63,555 nt of DNA, taken from positions 1-63,555 of the forward strand of contig NZ_JACJTB010000041.1 of the NCBI RefSeq assembly GCF_014698475.1, read 5' to 3'. This DNA is from Nostoc spongiaeforme FACHB-130 (lineage in GTDB: Bacteria; Cyanobacteriota; Cyanobacteriia; Cyanobacteriales; Nostocaceae). Of this stretch, positions 9,384-19,323 are shown piece after piece (within the stretch, counting starts at the first letter, position 1; each line of letters starts with the position of its first letter). Position numbers and translations under genes: made by a program. Below the pieces are notes generated by a model. The model ran no database searches. It worked only from the letters and a program-made list of their open reading frames with translations, and was not told where the DNA came from.

Positions 9384-9719
9384 ATGCTTGATTTTCATAC
9401 CTTAGCCGAATTTTCTCGTACCAATTGTATTGGTATTTGTGCCTTTCTTGTACCAGCTAACTTAATTGCTACATTATTAACCATTATCTTGACGGTTTTA
9501 CGTAGACCAATATCTCAATTGCAGCCAGTTATAGGAATTGCCATTATTTTTGCTGTAGTGATGGTACTTCATGTATATAGCTGGTTTGTGGTTGGTGTTG
9601 TGATGGCTCCTACTTATATATTGTTGTCTCTAGCAATTACTTGTTTGGTAGTTAATTTTGCGGCGCTGATTTTCCACAAACGCTTTGTTCATTATCCTGG
9701 TTTTTCCAAAACCTATTAA
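9384..9719 (+). CDS. Small integral membrane protein of unknown function
   Basis: The 111-residue protein has three predicted membrane helices (about 20-38, 48-68 and 72-96) and a basic C-terminal tail (HKRFVHYPGFSKTY). No family is recognised. The upstream 160 bases are very AT-rich and no clear ribosome-binding site is visible. Confidence 0.6.
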   Translation: MLDFHTLAEFSRTNCIGICAFLVPANLIATLLTIILTVLRRPISQLQPVIGIAIIFAVVMVLHVYSWFVVGVVMAPTYILLSLAITCLVVNFAALIFHKRFVHYPGFSKTY

Positions 9720-9762
9720 CTTTAATAACCTACACCTGTCAAGATGAGAGAGATGGGGTTAG

Positions 9763-9794
9763 AAAGTAAAAAGTAAAAAGTAAAAAGTAAAAAG
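9763..9794. repeat. STRR heptamer array (GTAAAAA)n
   Basis: About four and a half copies of a 7-bp unit stand in the 398-bp gap between 9719 and 10118. Heptameric short tandem repeats are a known feature of Nostoc/Anabaena genomes. Confidence 0.85.
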
Positions 9795-9852
9795 ATAATC
9801 TCCATAAATAAATTTAGGAGATGTACTGAGCTTCCGACCATTTTTCTTATTT

Positions 9853-10054
9853 AGGACTTACGCAGACTCTATAATTTCTTGGCGACTTGGCGGTACCCTG
9901 CGGGAAGCCGCTTCGCGTCTATGATATAGCCTTTCCTAGTCTGCTGAGGTACAAATTTATCTGCGTCCATCTGCGGTTAATTATTCTTGCTTGTACTTCA
10001 CTAGAATAAGAAACGCTATAAATTACGCTTTTTGGGAATTTTTGCGTAAGTCCT
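9853..10054. mobile_element. MITE-like element with GGACTTACGCA terminal inverted repeats (202 bp)
   Basis: It begins AGGACTTACGCA and ends TGCGTAAGTCCT, an exact 12-bp inverted repeat. It contains no gene. Inside are a palindrome-rich block (about 9890-9920, GCGGGAAGCCGCTTCGCGTCTA) and a stretch (9968-10002, CATCTGCGGTTAATTATT...) found again at 43961-43995. A shorter relative with the same ends lies at 36316-36418. The matching ends in two non-coding copies support a non-autonomous transposable element. Confidence 0.75.
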
Positions 10055-10117
10055 GTTATTCTTTCTTTTGCCTTTTAACTTTTTACTTTTGCCTTATTCT
10101 TTGATAGGAAGTCATAA

Positions 10118-11302
10118 ATGACTGATGACAAATTGATTTCTCGGATGCAGGCGGTTCAGTCGCCAATAATTCCTGTGGTTGGGGAACTGATTAAAAATTC
10201 TCCGGGAACCATTTCTCTCGGACAGGGTGTAGTCTCCTACAGTCCACCACCAGAAGCAATTGAACTTTTACCGAAGTTTTTAGGGGAAGCGAGAAATAAT
10301 CTCTATCAAGCAGTGGAAGGAATTCCGCCTTTATTAACTGCATTAACAGCAAAATTGTCAGCTTTTAACGGTATTGAAATTACTGATGATAACTGTGTTG
10401 TGGTGACAGCCGGCAGTAATATGGCGTTTATGAACGCGATTTTAGCAATTACTTCCCCTGGTGATGAAATTATTCTGAATACGCCATATTATTTCAACCA
10501 TGAAATGGCTATTACAATGGCGGGTTGTCGTGTGGTGTTGGTAGAAACAGATGAAAATTACCAATTACGTCCAGAAGCCTTAGCCGCCGCAATTACGCCA
10601 AAAACAAAGGCTATTGTGACAATTTCCCCAAATAATCCCACAGGGGTAGTTTATTCTGAAGCTGCTTTACGGCAAGTCAATCAAATTTGTGGCGATCGCC
10701 ATATCTACCACATCAGCGATGAAGCTTACGAATATTTTACCTACAACAGTGTCAAACATATTTCACCGGGGGCATTTGCTGGCAGTAGTGATTATACAAT
10801 TTCTCTCTATAGCCTTTCTAAAGCTTATGGTTTTGCAAGTTGGCGCATTGGCTATATGGTAATTCCCAAGCATTTACTTGTGGCTGTCAAAAAAGTTCAA
10901 GATACAATTTTGATTTGTCCGCCTGTGGTTTCTCAGTATGCTGCATTAGGCGCATTGCAAGCAAAAGATGAGTATTTGAAGGGAAATATTGGTGCGATCG
11001 CTCAAGTACGTCAGTTAGTGATAGACTCGCTGAATCATCTCCAAGGTTTATGTACTATTGCTCAAGCTGATGGTGCGTTTTATTTCTTTCTCAAAGTGCA
11101 TACTCATATCAATGCGTTTGAGTTGGTAAAAAGATTAATTCAAGAACACAAAGTTGCGGTAATTCCTGGGACAACCTTTGGGATGGAAAATGGCTGCTAT
11201 TTGCGAGTTGCTTATGGTGCGTTACAAAAAAATACAGCCAAAGCAGGGATAGAAAGATTAGTTAATGGTTTGAAAAATATCATTGACAAACCAGAATTTT
11301 AA
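10118..11302 (+). CDS. PLP-dependent class I/II aminotransferase
   Basis: The 394-residue protein has fold-type I aminotransferase features: VTAGSNMAFMNAI near the cofactor phosphate, ISPNNPTGVVYS, the aspartate block ISDEAYEYF, and the Schiff-base lysine Lys235 in SLSKAYGFASWRIGY. The final VAYGAL region holds the expected carboxylate-binding Arg. It belongs to the AspC/AspB-like group; the amino-acid specificity cannot be read from sequence. The SD AGGAAG lies 9 bases upstream. It converges on the P-type ATPase gene and shares a terminator with it. Confidence 0.9.
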   Translation: MTDDKLISRMQAVQSPIIPVVGELIKNSPGTISLGQGVVSYSPPPEAIELLPKFLGEARNNLYQAVEGIPPLLTALTAKLSAFNGIEITDDNCVVVTAGSNMAFMNAILAITSPGDEIILNTPYYFNHEMAITMAGCRVVLVETDENYQLRPEALAAAITPKTKAIVTISPNNPTGVVYSEAALRQVNQICGDRHIYHISDEAYEYFTYNSVKHISPGAFAGSSDYTISLYSLSKAYGFASWRIGYMVIPKHLLVAVKKVQDTILICPPVVSQYAALGALQAKDEYLKGNIGAIAQVRQLVIDSLNHLQGLCTIAQADGAFYFFLKVHTHINAFELVKRLIQEHKVAVIPGTTFGMENGCYLRVAYGALQKNTAKAGIERLVNGLKNIIDKPEF

Positions 11303-11335
11303 TTCTCACGCAAAGGCGCAAAGCGTGAGAATTAA
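11299..11335. terminator. Bidirectional hairpin between convergent genes
   Basis: Perfect 13-bp arms (TTAATTCTCACGC and its complement) flank an 11-base loop. It overlaps the aminotransferase stop codon and ends 2 bases before the stop of the P-type ATPase. The A/T-rich outer ends would give a short T-tract on either strand. Confidence 0.6.
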
Positions 11336-11336
11336 A

Positions 11337-14147
11337 CTAGTTATGGTTAATTTTGACTATAATTCGCTTTCGTAATTCGTCGGCTATTAAGATGAACGGC
11401 GGACATAACAGTAAGATTAGCCAGTAAGAAGGTTGTAATGGTGCTGTTGAGAAGATTGTTTGCAGGGTAGGAGAATAAATAATTGAGAGAATGAGGAACC
11501 ATTCCACAGCAATTCCTATCCAAATTAAGCGGTTAGTAAAAAAGCCTAAGCGCAAAATCGAAAAGCGTTCGGAACGACAGGCGAAAACGTTACCATCTTG
11601 ACAAGCGACAATTACAGCTAAGGTCATGGTTGTGGCTTGGTGATAAATTGCCATTGTAGCTGCACTGGCTGAGTGAGATAAAATGCTGGGACTGATGGCT
11701 TGTAATTGGGGAATATTATAGCCATTCGTCCACCAGACAAAGAAAAATCCTGTCATACCTGCTAAACCTTCCAGGAGTCCTAAAAAGCAGTAAGCACGCA
11801 GGAGTAAGGGTAAATCTAAGAGTGGCTGGGATTTTTTGCGCGGTGGTAATTCCATTGAACCGGCTTCGGGTTTTTCTGCACCTAAAGCTAGTGCAGGAAT
11901 CATATCTGTACCTAAGTCAATGGCTAAGATTTGCAAAATTAACAAAGCTGGTGGTATTTTCAGAAACACCATTGCTAGGAAAGGGAGAAACTCTGCCATG
12001 TTAGAGGCAAGAATATAAGTCATGAACTTGCGGATGTTTTGATATACTGCCCTACCTTGTTCAATAGCGGAGACGATAGTCGCAAAATTATCATCGATGA
12101 GAACAATATCCGCAGCTTCACGGGCAACATCTGTACCACTCATTCCCATTGCGATGCCGATATTTGCTGCGCGTAAGGCAGGGGCATCGTTGACACCATC
12201 ACCAGTTACAGCGACTACATGACCAAGGGTTTTGTATGCTTCGACTAATCTGAGTTTCTGTTCTGGCATGACTCTGGCAAATACTAACCCAGTTTTGTGC
12301 TTGTGGAGGATTTGCCGTAATTGTGTATCTGAAAGATGTCCTAATTGTTCGCCTGTGATGGTTCTAACTTTGCCATTGACTAAATTAATGCGTTGGGCGA
12401 TCGCAGCTGCGGTTAACCCATAATCGCCTGTAATCATTGTCACCTGAATTCCGGCACGATGACAAAGAGCGATCGCATCGGCAACTTCTGGACGTGGTGG
12501 GTCAATCATCGCCACCAATCCTAAAAAAGTCAAATCCTGTTCCAACAAATGATCATCTGGCTGGTTTAATTCTGCACTACCTTGTCTTGTGGCAACTCCC
12601 AGAACACGATAACCTTGACTGGCTAATTGATCATTTGCGGCGATAATTTCCTCGCGCTGGGTTTCTGTCAGTTCTGGTTTTTCTTCCTTGTGCCATAAAT
12701 ACCGCGAATGTTGCAATACATCTAATGGTGCGCCCTTGGTAAAAATGAGATACTGAGAATCTTCAGCATTTTCTAACGGCAAATCACCTTCTAATAAAAC
12801 CGTCATCATCCGACGGTGGGAATCAAAGGGGATTTCTCTGATTCTGGGTGCTTGGTGTTGCAAATCTTCCAAATTCAACCCAGCTTTAATTGCGGCTACT
12901 AATAACGCTGCTTCTGTAGGATCACCCACTGCTTGCCATTGATGAGAATTGGGGGGATGATTTAACCGCGCATTAGAACAAAGTGCTGCACCAGCCAACA
13001 TTAACCGCACTTGAGATTCAGATTCAGGAGATGAAATTTCGACTTCTCCTTCGGGTTCATAACCTACCCCAGTCACGTTAATTTGCGTATTAGGTATCCA
13101 CAACTGGCGGACAGTCATTTCATTTTTCGTCAAAGTCCCAGTTTTGTCGGTGCAAATTACCGTTGTTGCACTGAGAGTTTCCACCGCAGATAAACGCCGC
13201 ACTAAAGCATTCTTTTTCGCCATGCGCCTGACACCAATGGCTAAAGCTAAACTCACGGTAGGGAGTAAGCCTTCAGGGACAAATGCCACAATAATCCCAA
13301 TGGCAAAAATGAAACTTTCCCGTAGTTGCATTTCCACCAGCAACTTAGTCAGGAGAAATATCACCACACCCATACTCAAAGCAATGATGGTAATGATGTG
13401 AACGACTCTGGAAATCTGCACTTCTAAAGTGCTGGCTTCTCGTTGCACATTGGCGGTGAGATGGGCGACTTGACCAAATTCTGTGTGTGTACCTGTGGCG
13501 TATACCACCGCCAGTCCGCGACCAGAAGCAACACTAGAACCTGCAAATACTAAGTTACTGGCTTCGGAAGCATGGATATTGAGTGCGGTGACAGGTTCGC
13601 TAATGCGAGGAACGGGCAGAGATTCGCCGGTGAGGACAGAGACATCGACATATAAAGATTGACTTTCGACCAGTCTGGCATCGGCGGAGATTTTATCACC
13701 TTCTTCTAACTGCATCACATCGCCACTAACTAACTCACGGGTAGGAATTACAGTTAATTTGCCATCACGATAAACTTTAGCTTGGGAAGGTAAGATTTTT
13801 TTCAGGGCTGCTAAAGCTTTTTCGGCTTGAAACTCCTGCCAAAAGCTAAAAATAGCATTAATCCAAATAACTGCCCAAATTGCCCAGCCTAATTCCGGTG
13901 TTTGGGAAATAAAAGCTAAAATCCCCGCCACCCACAACAGCAACGCCATAAAATGAGTTAATTGGTCAATAAAACGCAGAATCAAAGGGCGGGTTTGCGG
14001 TTCAGGGAGTTCGTTATATCCAGATTGTTTTAATCTTAAATTAGCTTCTGTTTCGCTGATACCTTGGGGAGTTGTGGTGAGAGTCTTGTAGACATCTGTA
14101 GGTGTCAGCGTCCAAATATGAGAGTTTCCATGAGAATTTGCATTCAT
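11337..14147 (-). CDS. P-type cation-transporting ATPase (P2 type)
   Basis: The 936-residue protein is full length for the family. It shows the actuator motif LTGESLPVP, the phosphorylated Asp334 in CTDKTGTLTKNEM, nucleotide-domain motifs FTKGAPLDVL and MITGDYGLTA, and the hinge TGDGVNDAPAL. An N-terminal cation-ATPase domain and about ten membrane helices are present. The helix-4 motif is PEGLLPTVSLALAIG. This, with AVETLSATTVICTDK, is closer to Na+/K+-type (PEGLLATV) than to SERCA-type (PEGLPA) pumps, so Na+, K+ or Ca2+ are all possible. It hydrolyses ATP to export cations across the plasma membrane. It is monocistronic. Confidence 0.92.
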   Translation of the reverse strand: MNANSHGNSHIWTLTPTDVYKTLTTTPQGISETEANLRLKQSGYNELPEPQTRPLILRFIDQLTHFMALLLWVAGILAFISQTPELGWAIWAVIWINAIFSFWQEFQAEKALAALKKILPSQAKVYRDGKLTVIPTRELVSGDVMQLEEGDKISADARLVESQSLYVDVSVLTGESLPVPRISEPVTALNIHASEASNLVFAGSSVASGRGLAVVYATGTHTEFGQVAHLTANVQREASTLEVQISRVVHIITIIALSMGVVIFLLTKLLVEMQLRESFIFAIGIIVAFVPEGLLPTVSLALAIGVRRMAKKNALVRRLSAVETLSATTVICTDKTGTLTKNEMTVRQLWIPNTQINVTGVGYEPEGEVEISSPESESQVRLMLAGAALCSNARLNHPPNSHQWQAVGDPTEAALLVAAIKAGLNLEDLQHQAPRIREIPFDSHRRMMTVLLEGDLPLENAEDSQYLIFTKGAPLDVLQHSRYLWHKEEKPELTETQREEIIAANDQLASQGYRVLGVATRQGSAELNQPDDHLLEQDLTFLGLVAMIDPPRPEVADAIALCHRAGIQVTMITGDYGLTAAAIAQRINLVNGKVRTITGEQLGHLSDTQLRQILHKHKTGLVFARVMPEQKLRLVEAYKTLGHVVAVTGDGVNDAPALRAANIGIAMGMSGTDVAREAADIVLIDDNFATIVSAIEQGRAVYQNIRKFMTYILASNMAEFLPFLAMVFLKIPPALLILQILAIDLGTDMIPALALGAEKPEAGSMELPPRKKSQPLLDLPLLLRAYCFLGLLEGLAGMTGFFFVWWTNGYNIPQLQAISPSILSHSASAATMAIYHQATTMTLAVIVACQDGNVFACRSERFSILRLGFFTNRLIWIGIAVEWFLILSIIYSPTLQTIFSTAPLQPSYWLILLLCPPFILIADELRKRIIVKINHN

Positions 14148-14350
14148 CCTAAACCCGTTCCTACTCTCAATAGCATTCGGTTTTCGTATCTTAGATGCTG
14201 AGTCTACACCGCTTCATCTGCCTGAGAGTAATTTTGCAAAAAAATTATACGCAAATGCGATCGCACAAACAATTCTTCATTATGCGATCGTTTTGAATAC
14301 TCGTGAACGAGACTCTGATACTCACTCAGTATTTTGCCACATCCCCTTTT

Positions 14351-14464
14351 ATGCTGAGTTTAGGCGCAACCATAGAAAAAATAGCAGAAGCGTTGAGTTT
14401 GGATATCGAGCAAGTTAGACAAGTAGCCCAAAGTAGTCAGTCATATCAAAGCCAAGCTGACTGA
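14351..14464 (+). pseudogene. C-terminal remnant of an Rpn/PD-(D/E)xK-type nuclease-transposase
   Basis: The 37-codon frame contains LGATIEKIAEALSLDIEQVRQV, the helical tail typical of Rpn-family recombination-promoting nucleases in cyanobacteria (families about 250-300 residues). All catalytic sequence upstream is missing. The rest of the 14148-14563 gap contains three HIP1-type sites and no gene. Confidence 0.45.
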
Positions 14465-14563
14465 TCATTTACTCTCGCTATCAGAGCGATCGCACCTTGT
14501 TGAGGACTACTATAGCTGAGATGCGATCGCTTTGATTCATTTGCGGAAATGTCTAAATTATGC

Positions 14564-16204
14564 TCATATTTTCCTCTGCTGTCTAACTGGATTCATCCAC
14601 ACTTCTAACTTGCTAAATACTTGAGAAGAAAGCAGTGTCAAACACAAATAAACTAAGGCTATGGCGGCGTAAATTTCAAAGGCGCGATAGTTAGTAGCGA
14701 CAATTAGCTGTCCTTTGCGGAATAGTTCTTCAAAACCGATAACTGCAACTAAGCTGGTATCTTTTAATAAGCTAATAAATTCATTACCCAAAGGTGGAAT
14801 CATCCGCCGGAAAGCTTGAGGAAAAATTACATAGCGCATTGTTTCTGCTGCACTTAAACCAAGTGATTGTGCGGCTTCGGTTTGTCCTGGTTCAATTGAT
14901 TGAATCCCGGCGCGGACAATTTCGGCAATATAGGCGGCGCTGTTTAAAGTTAAAGCAATTACACCAGCCACAAAGGGATTAAAGCTAAAGGTCAAACCAA
15001 GTTGTTGCACCAGTGCTGGTATACCAAAGTAAATCATAAAAATTTGTACCAGCAAAGGTGTGCCGCGAAAAAAATCTATATATGCTCTTGCCAACCAACG
15101 TACAGGTTTAATCTGAGACAGACGGATAATGCCAATTAAGGAACCACTGACCAAACCTAAAATTACCGAAATAATTGTTATTTGGAGAGTGACGAATGCA
15201 CCTTGTAATAGTAGGGGTAAAGCTTGCCCAATTACATTTAATGAGGTGAATAAATTAGCTTGGCTACCATTATTTTGATTTGCAAAAGGAGATGTATCAG
15301 GTAATGCTGGCGGTTCCGCTTTAAACCATTTTTTGTATATTTGTGAATACTCGCCATTTTTGAGGATTTTATCTAAACCATCATTAATCAGTGTTAAATT
15401 AGGCGAGTTTTTAGCTGTAACAATTCCATAATATTCTTCTGTAAGTAATTGTTGAATAACTTTAATTCCTTGCAAGTTACCAGTATTAATGGCATATAAA
15501 GTTACAGGTGCATCGTTAATTACCGCATCCACATTCCCATTGACTAATTCTTGCAAGGCTAAAGGTGCAGAATCAAAGCTGCGAATCTGTACACCGGGAA
15601 TACTTTTGGCTTTTTCTGCGCCTGTTGTCCCAATTTGGACGGCAAGTTTTTTATTCTTGAGACTATCTAAATTAGTAATATCTTGATTATTATCGCGGAC
15701 TGCGATCGCCAACCCCGCCTTAAAATAAGGACGGGAAAAATCAACTGTTTTGGTGCGTTCCTCGGTGATGGTGATGGAACTTATCGCCGCATCGATGGTT
15801 TTAGCTTGGACTGCGGGGATAATGCCATCAAAAGGGATGCTTTGAAAATTTACTTTAAAATTAGCAGCAGAGGCGATCGCATTCATCAAATCGTAGGAAA
15901 AACCTTGCAATTCCCCATTTTGGCCTTTAAACTCAAACGGCGGAAAGGCTGGTTCAGTTGCTATTCGTAAAGTTTTGCCAGTGTCAGAGTTGACACTACA
16001 GCCAGTTAGTAACACACAACTCACACTAACCACGAACAACCAGTGCCACCAACGTATAAAATTTAATCTAATAATATGTCTGAGAAGTATTAAATATTTT
16101 GCTTGATCCCCCCTAGCCCCCCTTAAAAAAGGGGGAAAATGAATCAAAGTCCCCCTTTTTAAGGGGGATTTAGGGGGATCTGTAGGTTTCAAATACAACA
16201 TCAA
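14564..16204 (-). CDS. bgtB: Fused substrate-binding/permease protein of an amino-acid ABC transporter (BgtB-like)
   Basis: The 546-residue protein has a hydrophobic lipoprotein signal with lipobox LLTGC (Cys69), a solute-binding domain (about 76-300: ATEPAFPPFEFKGQNGELQG, then ITITEERTKTVDFSRPY) and a His/Glu/Gln-type permease (about 325-540: IDFFRGTPLLVQIF, and the EAA loop around EAAQSLGLSAAETMRYVIFPQA). The fusion is the layout of cyanobacterial BgtB, which with BgtA imports basic amino acids and glutamine. Oddity: residues about 9-34 are encoded by a 76-bp palindromic repeat (16105-16180) sitting between the start codon and the signal peptide; no good later start is available (only GTG/TTG inside the hydrophobic segment). 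Divergent from the ATPase gene. Confidence 0.88.
   Translation of the reverse strand: MMLYLKPTDPPKSPLKRGTLIHFPPFLRGARGDQAKYLILLRHIIRLNFIRWWHWLFVVSVSCVLLTGCSVNSDTGKTLRIATEPAFPPFEFKGQNGELQGFSYDLMNAIASAANFKVNFQSIPFDGIIPAVQAKTIDAAISSITITEERTKTVDFSRPYFKAGLAIAVRDNNQDITNLDSLKNKKLAVQIGTTGAEKAKSIPGVQIRSFDSAPLALQELVNGNVDAVINDAPVTLYAINTGNLQGIKVIQQLLTEEYYGIVTAKNSPNLTLINDGLDKILKNGEYSQIYKKWFKAEPPALPDTSPFANQNNGSQANLFTSLNVIGQALPLLLQGAFVTLQITIISVILGLVSGSLIGIIRLSQIKPVRWLARAYIDFFRGTPLLVQIFMIYFGIPALVQQLGLTFSFNPFVAGVIALTLNSAAYIAEIVRAGIQSIEPGQTEAAQSLGLSAAETMRYVIFPQAFRRMIPPLGNEFISLLKDTSLVAVIGFEELFRKGQLIVATNYRAFEIYAAIALVYLCLTLLSSQVFSKLEVWMNPVRQQRKI
16105..16180. repeat. Palindromic CCCCCTT/AAGGGGG repeat inside the 5' end of the transporter gene
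   Basis: An imperfect 76-bp palindrome begins GATCCCCCCTAG and ends TTTAGGGGGATC, with two inner CCCCCTT/AAGGGGG stems. Sequences of this kind are normally intergenic in Nostocales. Here it reads through in frame (product segment PPKSPLKRGTLIHFPPF) at the start of the bgtB-like gene. Confidence 0.85.
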
Positions 16205-16237
16205 AAAATTTTCCTAATCATCTTCTGTTAATGGGCT

Positions 16238-16993
16238 ATGAAAAATTCTAACCCTATCATTATTTTTGAAAATATTGAAAAAAACTTTGGTTCCCTGAAA
16301 GTTCTTAAAGGAATCACAGGGGAAATTCAGCAAGGGGAAGTTGTGGCGGTGATTGGTACTTCCGGTTGTGGTAAAAGTACTTTACTGCGATGCTTCAACC
16401 GCTTGGAAAGTATTGATCATGGTTCCTTGGTAGTGAACGGGATTGAGTTATCGCAATCTCATTTCAACAGTCAACAACTGCGCCAACTCCGCACCCAAGT
16501 CGGGATGGTTTTTCAACAATTTAATTTATTTCCTCACCTCAGCGTATTGGAAAATCTTACACTTGCGCCACGTAAAGTTTTAGGCAAAACCGCCAAAGAA
16601 AGCGCCCAACTCGCGGGGTTATATTTAGAAAAAGTTGGTTTATTTGATAAAGCCTCGGCTTATCCCGAACAACTATCTGGTGGACAAAAGCAAAGAGTTG
16701 CGATCGCTCGTAGCTTATGTATGAATCCCCAGATTATGCTATTTGATGAACCTACCAGCGCCTTAGATCCTGAACTTGTGGGTGAAGTTTTACAAGTGAT
16801 GCAGCAATTAGCCGCCGAGGGAATGACAATGGTAGTCGTCACCCATGAAATGCAATTTGCCAGGGAAGTTGCCCATCGGGTGATATTTATGGATAAAGGC
16901 ATAGTAGCAGAACAAGGTGCAGCCTACGAAGTGATCACAAATCCAAAAAGCGATCGTCTACAAACTTTTCTCAGCCGCCTCTATCAAGTGTGA
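16238..16993 (+). CDS. bgtA: Amino-acid ABC transporter ATP-binding protein (GlnQ/BgtA-like)
   Basis: The 251-residue ATPase has Walker [10 protein letters not shown], the Q-loop [11 protein letters not shown], the signature [15 protein letters not shown], Walker [13 protein letters not shown] and the switch histidine in VVTHEMQFA. This is the polar-amino-acid class (HisP/GlnQ) and powers the fused transporter encoded divergently only 33 bases away, so both starts share one short regulatory region. Paralogues are common in Nostocales, so the pairing rests on position. Confidence 0.92.
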   Translation: MKNSNPIIIFENIEKNFGSLKVLKGITGEIQQGEVVAVIGTSGCGKSTLLRCFNRLESIDHGSLVVNGIELSQSHFNSQQLRQLRTQVGMVFQQFNLFPHLSVLENLTLAPRKVLGKTAKESAQLAGLYLEKVGLFDKASAYPEQLSGGQKQRVAIARSLCMNPQIMLFDEPTSALDPELVGEVLQVMQQLAAEGMTMVVVTHEMQFAREVAHRVIFMDKGIVAEQGAAYEVITNPKSDRLQTFLSRLYQV

Positions 16994-17064
16994 AGTATGA
17001 AATTTTATTCATTCTCCTACCTTCTACCTTTTAACCAATGACAAATGACCAATGACCAATGACT

Positions 17065-17241
17065 CTACAAAAATTCCCGCAAGAAATCAAATGGATCATC
17101 TTCCCAACATGGTTCAGGTGTCCTCAAGTGCAAATTTTTGTTGATGTCAGCTTCAATTTCGTCGCAGTCATCCCTGTCAAACAGTTCTATCAACGCTTTC
17201 CAGTCGCGCTGTCTCAGGGAATTTAACGTAGGTGCATACAT
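17065..17241 (-). CDS. Small acidic hypothetical protein
   Basis: The frame gives 58 residues from the ATG at 17241 (it can be extended 18 codons upstream). The product is acidic with a helical RQRDWKALIELFDRDD segment and a tail rich in W, D and F (EDDPFDFLREFL). No family is recognised. The composition looks protein-like, but no good ribosome-binding site is seen, so this may be spurious. Confidence 0.4.
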   Translation of the reverse strand: MYAPTLNSLRQRDWKALIELFDRDDCDEIEADINKNLHLRTPEPCWEDDPFDFLREFL

Positions 17242-17491
17242 TTGAGGATTAATTAGGGATTTCACGCGCAAGATTTGAGTTGATTGATGTAACAAATTTG
17301 TTGCTTGACTAGTAAACCACCATATTTTAACTTAGTTAAACAATACGGTTCAGTAAGTAACAAAATCTGCACCCTTGCACCCTGGGCATTTAATAATCTG
17401 TCTTTCACTGAACACAATAATCGATGGCTACTAAGTAGTATTTCAAACAAAATCAACTCTCACCAGAAAAAAATTATTAAATTGCACTTAT

Positions 17492-18160
17492 TTAAGTAAA
17501 CTCAATCACATCAACATCAAATACATCTGCAAAACATTGCACAACATGATGACGCACTTGTTCGCAAGTAATCTCAGGAATCCATTCTGCTAAACTGGCG
17601 ACTGGTTTATCTGCAATACCGCAAGGGACAATATGTTGAAAGCCTGTCATATCAGGACAAACGTTTAAAGCAAAACCGTGCATAGTAATCCAACGGCTGA
17701 CTTTAATGCCGATCGCTGCAACTTTGCGATTTTCTAACCATACACCAGTAAAATCGGGAATGCGATCGCCCTCCAAACCATAAATTGCTAACACCCGAAT
17801 AATCACTTCCTCTAGTTGACGCAAGTACCAATGCAAATCTTTACGATGGCGCTGTAGATTTAAAATTGGATACCCCACCAATTGACCAGGACAATGGTAA
17901 GTGACCTCTCCACCACGCTCAACTCTGTGAACTTCAAAATCGCTGTGATCAAGGTCAAACTTGAGAAATTCTGGTGTTGCGCCTTGTCCCAAAGTGTAGA
18001 CAGGAGGGTGTTCTAGCAAGATTAACACATCATCAAGGCTGGGGTCTTGAATACGTTCTGCCAGAAGCGATCGCTGCCATACGTGTGCATCTATGTAAGA
18101 CATCAATTTTTTGTCATATAACAAACAACGCTTCTCTGGCGGTCTATTACTACGAATCAT
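17492..18160 (-). CDS. lipB: Octanoyltransferase (lipoate biosynthesis)
   Basis: LipB transfers octanoyl groups from acyl-carrier protein to lipoyl domains of pyruvate dehydrogenase and the glycine cleavage system. Seen motifs: [33 protein letters not shown], the lysine region [13 protein letters not shown] and the catalytic cysteine in [23 protein letters not shown] chose the ATG at 18160 (222 residues, the usual family length); the frame extends 18 residues further without homology-like sequence. The protein is cytoplasmic. Confidence 0.92.
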   Translation of the reverse strand: MIRSNRPPEKRCLLYDKKLMSYIDAHVWQRSLLAERIQDPSLDDVLILLEHPPVYTLGQGATPEFLKFDLDHSDFEVHRVERGGEVTYHCPGQLVGYPILNLQRHRKDLHWYLRQLEEVIIRVLAIYGLEGDRIPDFTGVWLENRKVAAIGIKVSRWITMHGFALNVCPDMTGFQHIVPCGIADKPVASLAEWIPEITCEQVRHHVVQCFADVFDVDVIEFT

Positions 18161-18593
18161 GCCAAAAATCAACTGAAGGAATAATGAAATATATTGCAAC
18201 TTTGATAGTTGCACGCAACAATTGTCAAGCTATGCAAAGGATTTTAAAGGAACGTCAAGGGAACCTGCTATGGAAAATACAAAGTGCTAGTTTGAATATA
18301 TAAATAACCGCAATGGTCTTAGGAGGAATTCTCTGCAATAAGCATCACGCCAAAATAAGAGGAAAGAATGAACTGGCTGATGACTCTAAGAATTTAAGAT
18401 ACAAGCGCAGACATCCACAGAGGATATCAATACAAGGGAACGCGTGAAAATTGAAAGCAATAAATTTAGAGCAAACTCAGCAGTATATCAAACTAAAAAA
18501 CTTGTTTTGGCAACAGTCATAGACCTTACCGCAACTTACTTTCACACAAAACAAACTCACATCACACATCACATATAGAGCGGGAGAGTTTAC
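18161..18593 (+). promoter_or_regulatory. Leader region of hpf/lrtA (divergent from lipB)
   Basis: 433 bases separate the lipB start from the hpf start and contain no convincing gene. A short inverted repeat (TTGCAACTTTGATAGTTGCA, 18193-18212) lies near the lipB end. In other cyanobacteria lrtA mRNA has a long untranslated leader that affects its stability in light and dark; a leader of up to about 400 nt is possible here. GGGAGAG at 18581-18587 is a strong ribosome-binding site for hpf. Confidence 0.4.
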
Positions 18594-19241
18594 ATGAAGC
18601 TTGTCATCCACGGCAAAAATATTGAAATCACCGAAGCAATTAGGGATTACGTGCATCAAAAGATAGAAAAAGCGGTTAGTCACTTTCAGAACATTACAAA
18701 TGAAGTGGATGTCCACCTAAGCGTAGCTCGCAATCCCCGAATTAACCCGAAACAAGCAGCCGAAGTCACTATCTATGCAAATGGAAGTGTCATCCGTGCC
18801 GAGGAAAGCAGCGAAAACTTATACGCCAGCATAGATTTAGTAGCAGATAAAATTGCGCGACAATTACGCAAATATAAAGAAAGGCGACAAGACAAGAAAA
18901 CTCAAAGTCAACCAACAAACGAAGTAGTCGTCCCAGAACCAGTAATACCAGATTTAATCGGCGATCGCACTCCCGAATTACCCAGCGAAGTCGTTCGTAC
19001 TAAATATTTTTCCATGCCACCAATGACTCTCGCTGAAGCATTGGAACAATTACAACTCGTGGGACACGACTTTTATATGTTCCGTAACGCCGAAACCGGA
19101 GAAATTAATGTTATTTATGAACGCAACCACGGCGGTTACGGTGTCATTCAACCCCGCAATAATAACGGTCATACCAACGGTAAAAACGGTAAGGTCTCCC
19201 ACAATAACATCATCCAGGAGAAATCACCCTCACTTAAATAA
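18594..19241 (+). CDS. hpf: Long-form ribosome hibernation promoting factor (LrtA)
   Basis: The 215-residue protein has the N-terminal S30AE/RaiA domain (residues 1 to about 100: [36 protein letters not shown], and the basic [12 protein letters not shown]) that binds the 30S decoding centre. After a proline/acidic linker comes the C-terminal dimerisation domain (about 145-200: [18 protein letters not shown], then [16 protein letters not shown]) that joins two ribosomes into 100S particles. In cyanobacteria it is LrtA, a light-repressed transcript raised in the dark. The ATG has GGGAGAG 6 bases upstream. Confidence 0.95.
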   Translation: MKLVIHGKNIEITEAIRDYVHQKIEKAVSHFQNITNEVDVHLSVARNPRINPKQAAEVTIYANGSVIRAEESSENLYASIDLVADKIARQLRKYKERRQDKKTQSQPTNEVVVPEPVIPDLIGDRTPELPSEVVRTKYFSMPPMTLAEALEQLQLVGHDFYMFRNAETGEINVIYERNHGGYGVIQPRNNNGHTNGKNGKVSHNNIIQEKSPSLK

Positions 19242-19260
19242 AGAGTGCTGAGTTAAAAGA

Positions 19261-19277
19261 CCGCCCCTTGTGGGCGG
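19261..19277 (+). terminator. Probable terminator of hpf
   Basis: The stem CCGCCC-CTTGT-GGGCGG is followed by ATATTTA, a weak T-tract, 20 bases after the hpf stop. A second hairpin (GTACACT/AGTGTAC, 19296-19321) follows directly. Confidence 0.5.
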
Positions 19278-19323
19278 ATATTTACTCATAATGCTGTACA
19301 CTTCGACTGCGCTCAGTGTACGG

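Noticed and set aside
16182-16200. Possible NtcA site between the two transporter genes
   Set aside because: The spacing is GTA-N9-TAC, not the N8 consensus, and no -10 box is placed correctly.
17305-17499. 64-codon frames on both strands near 17262-17499
   Set aside because: No ribosome-binding site, no protein-like composition and overlap with each other.
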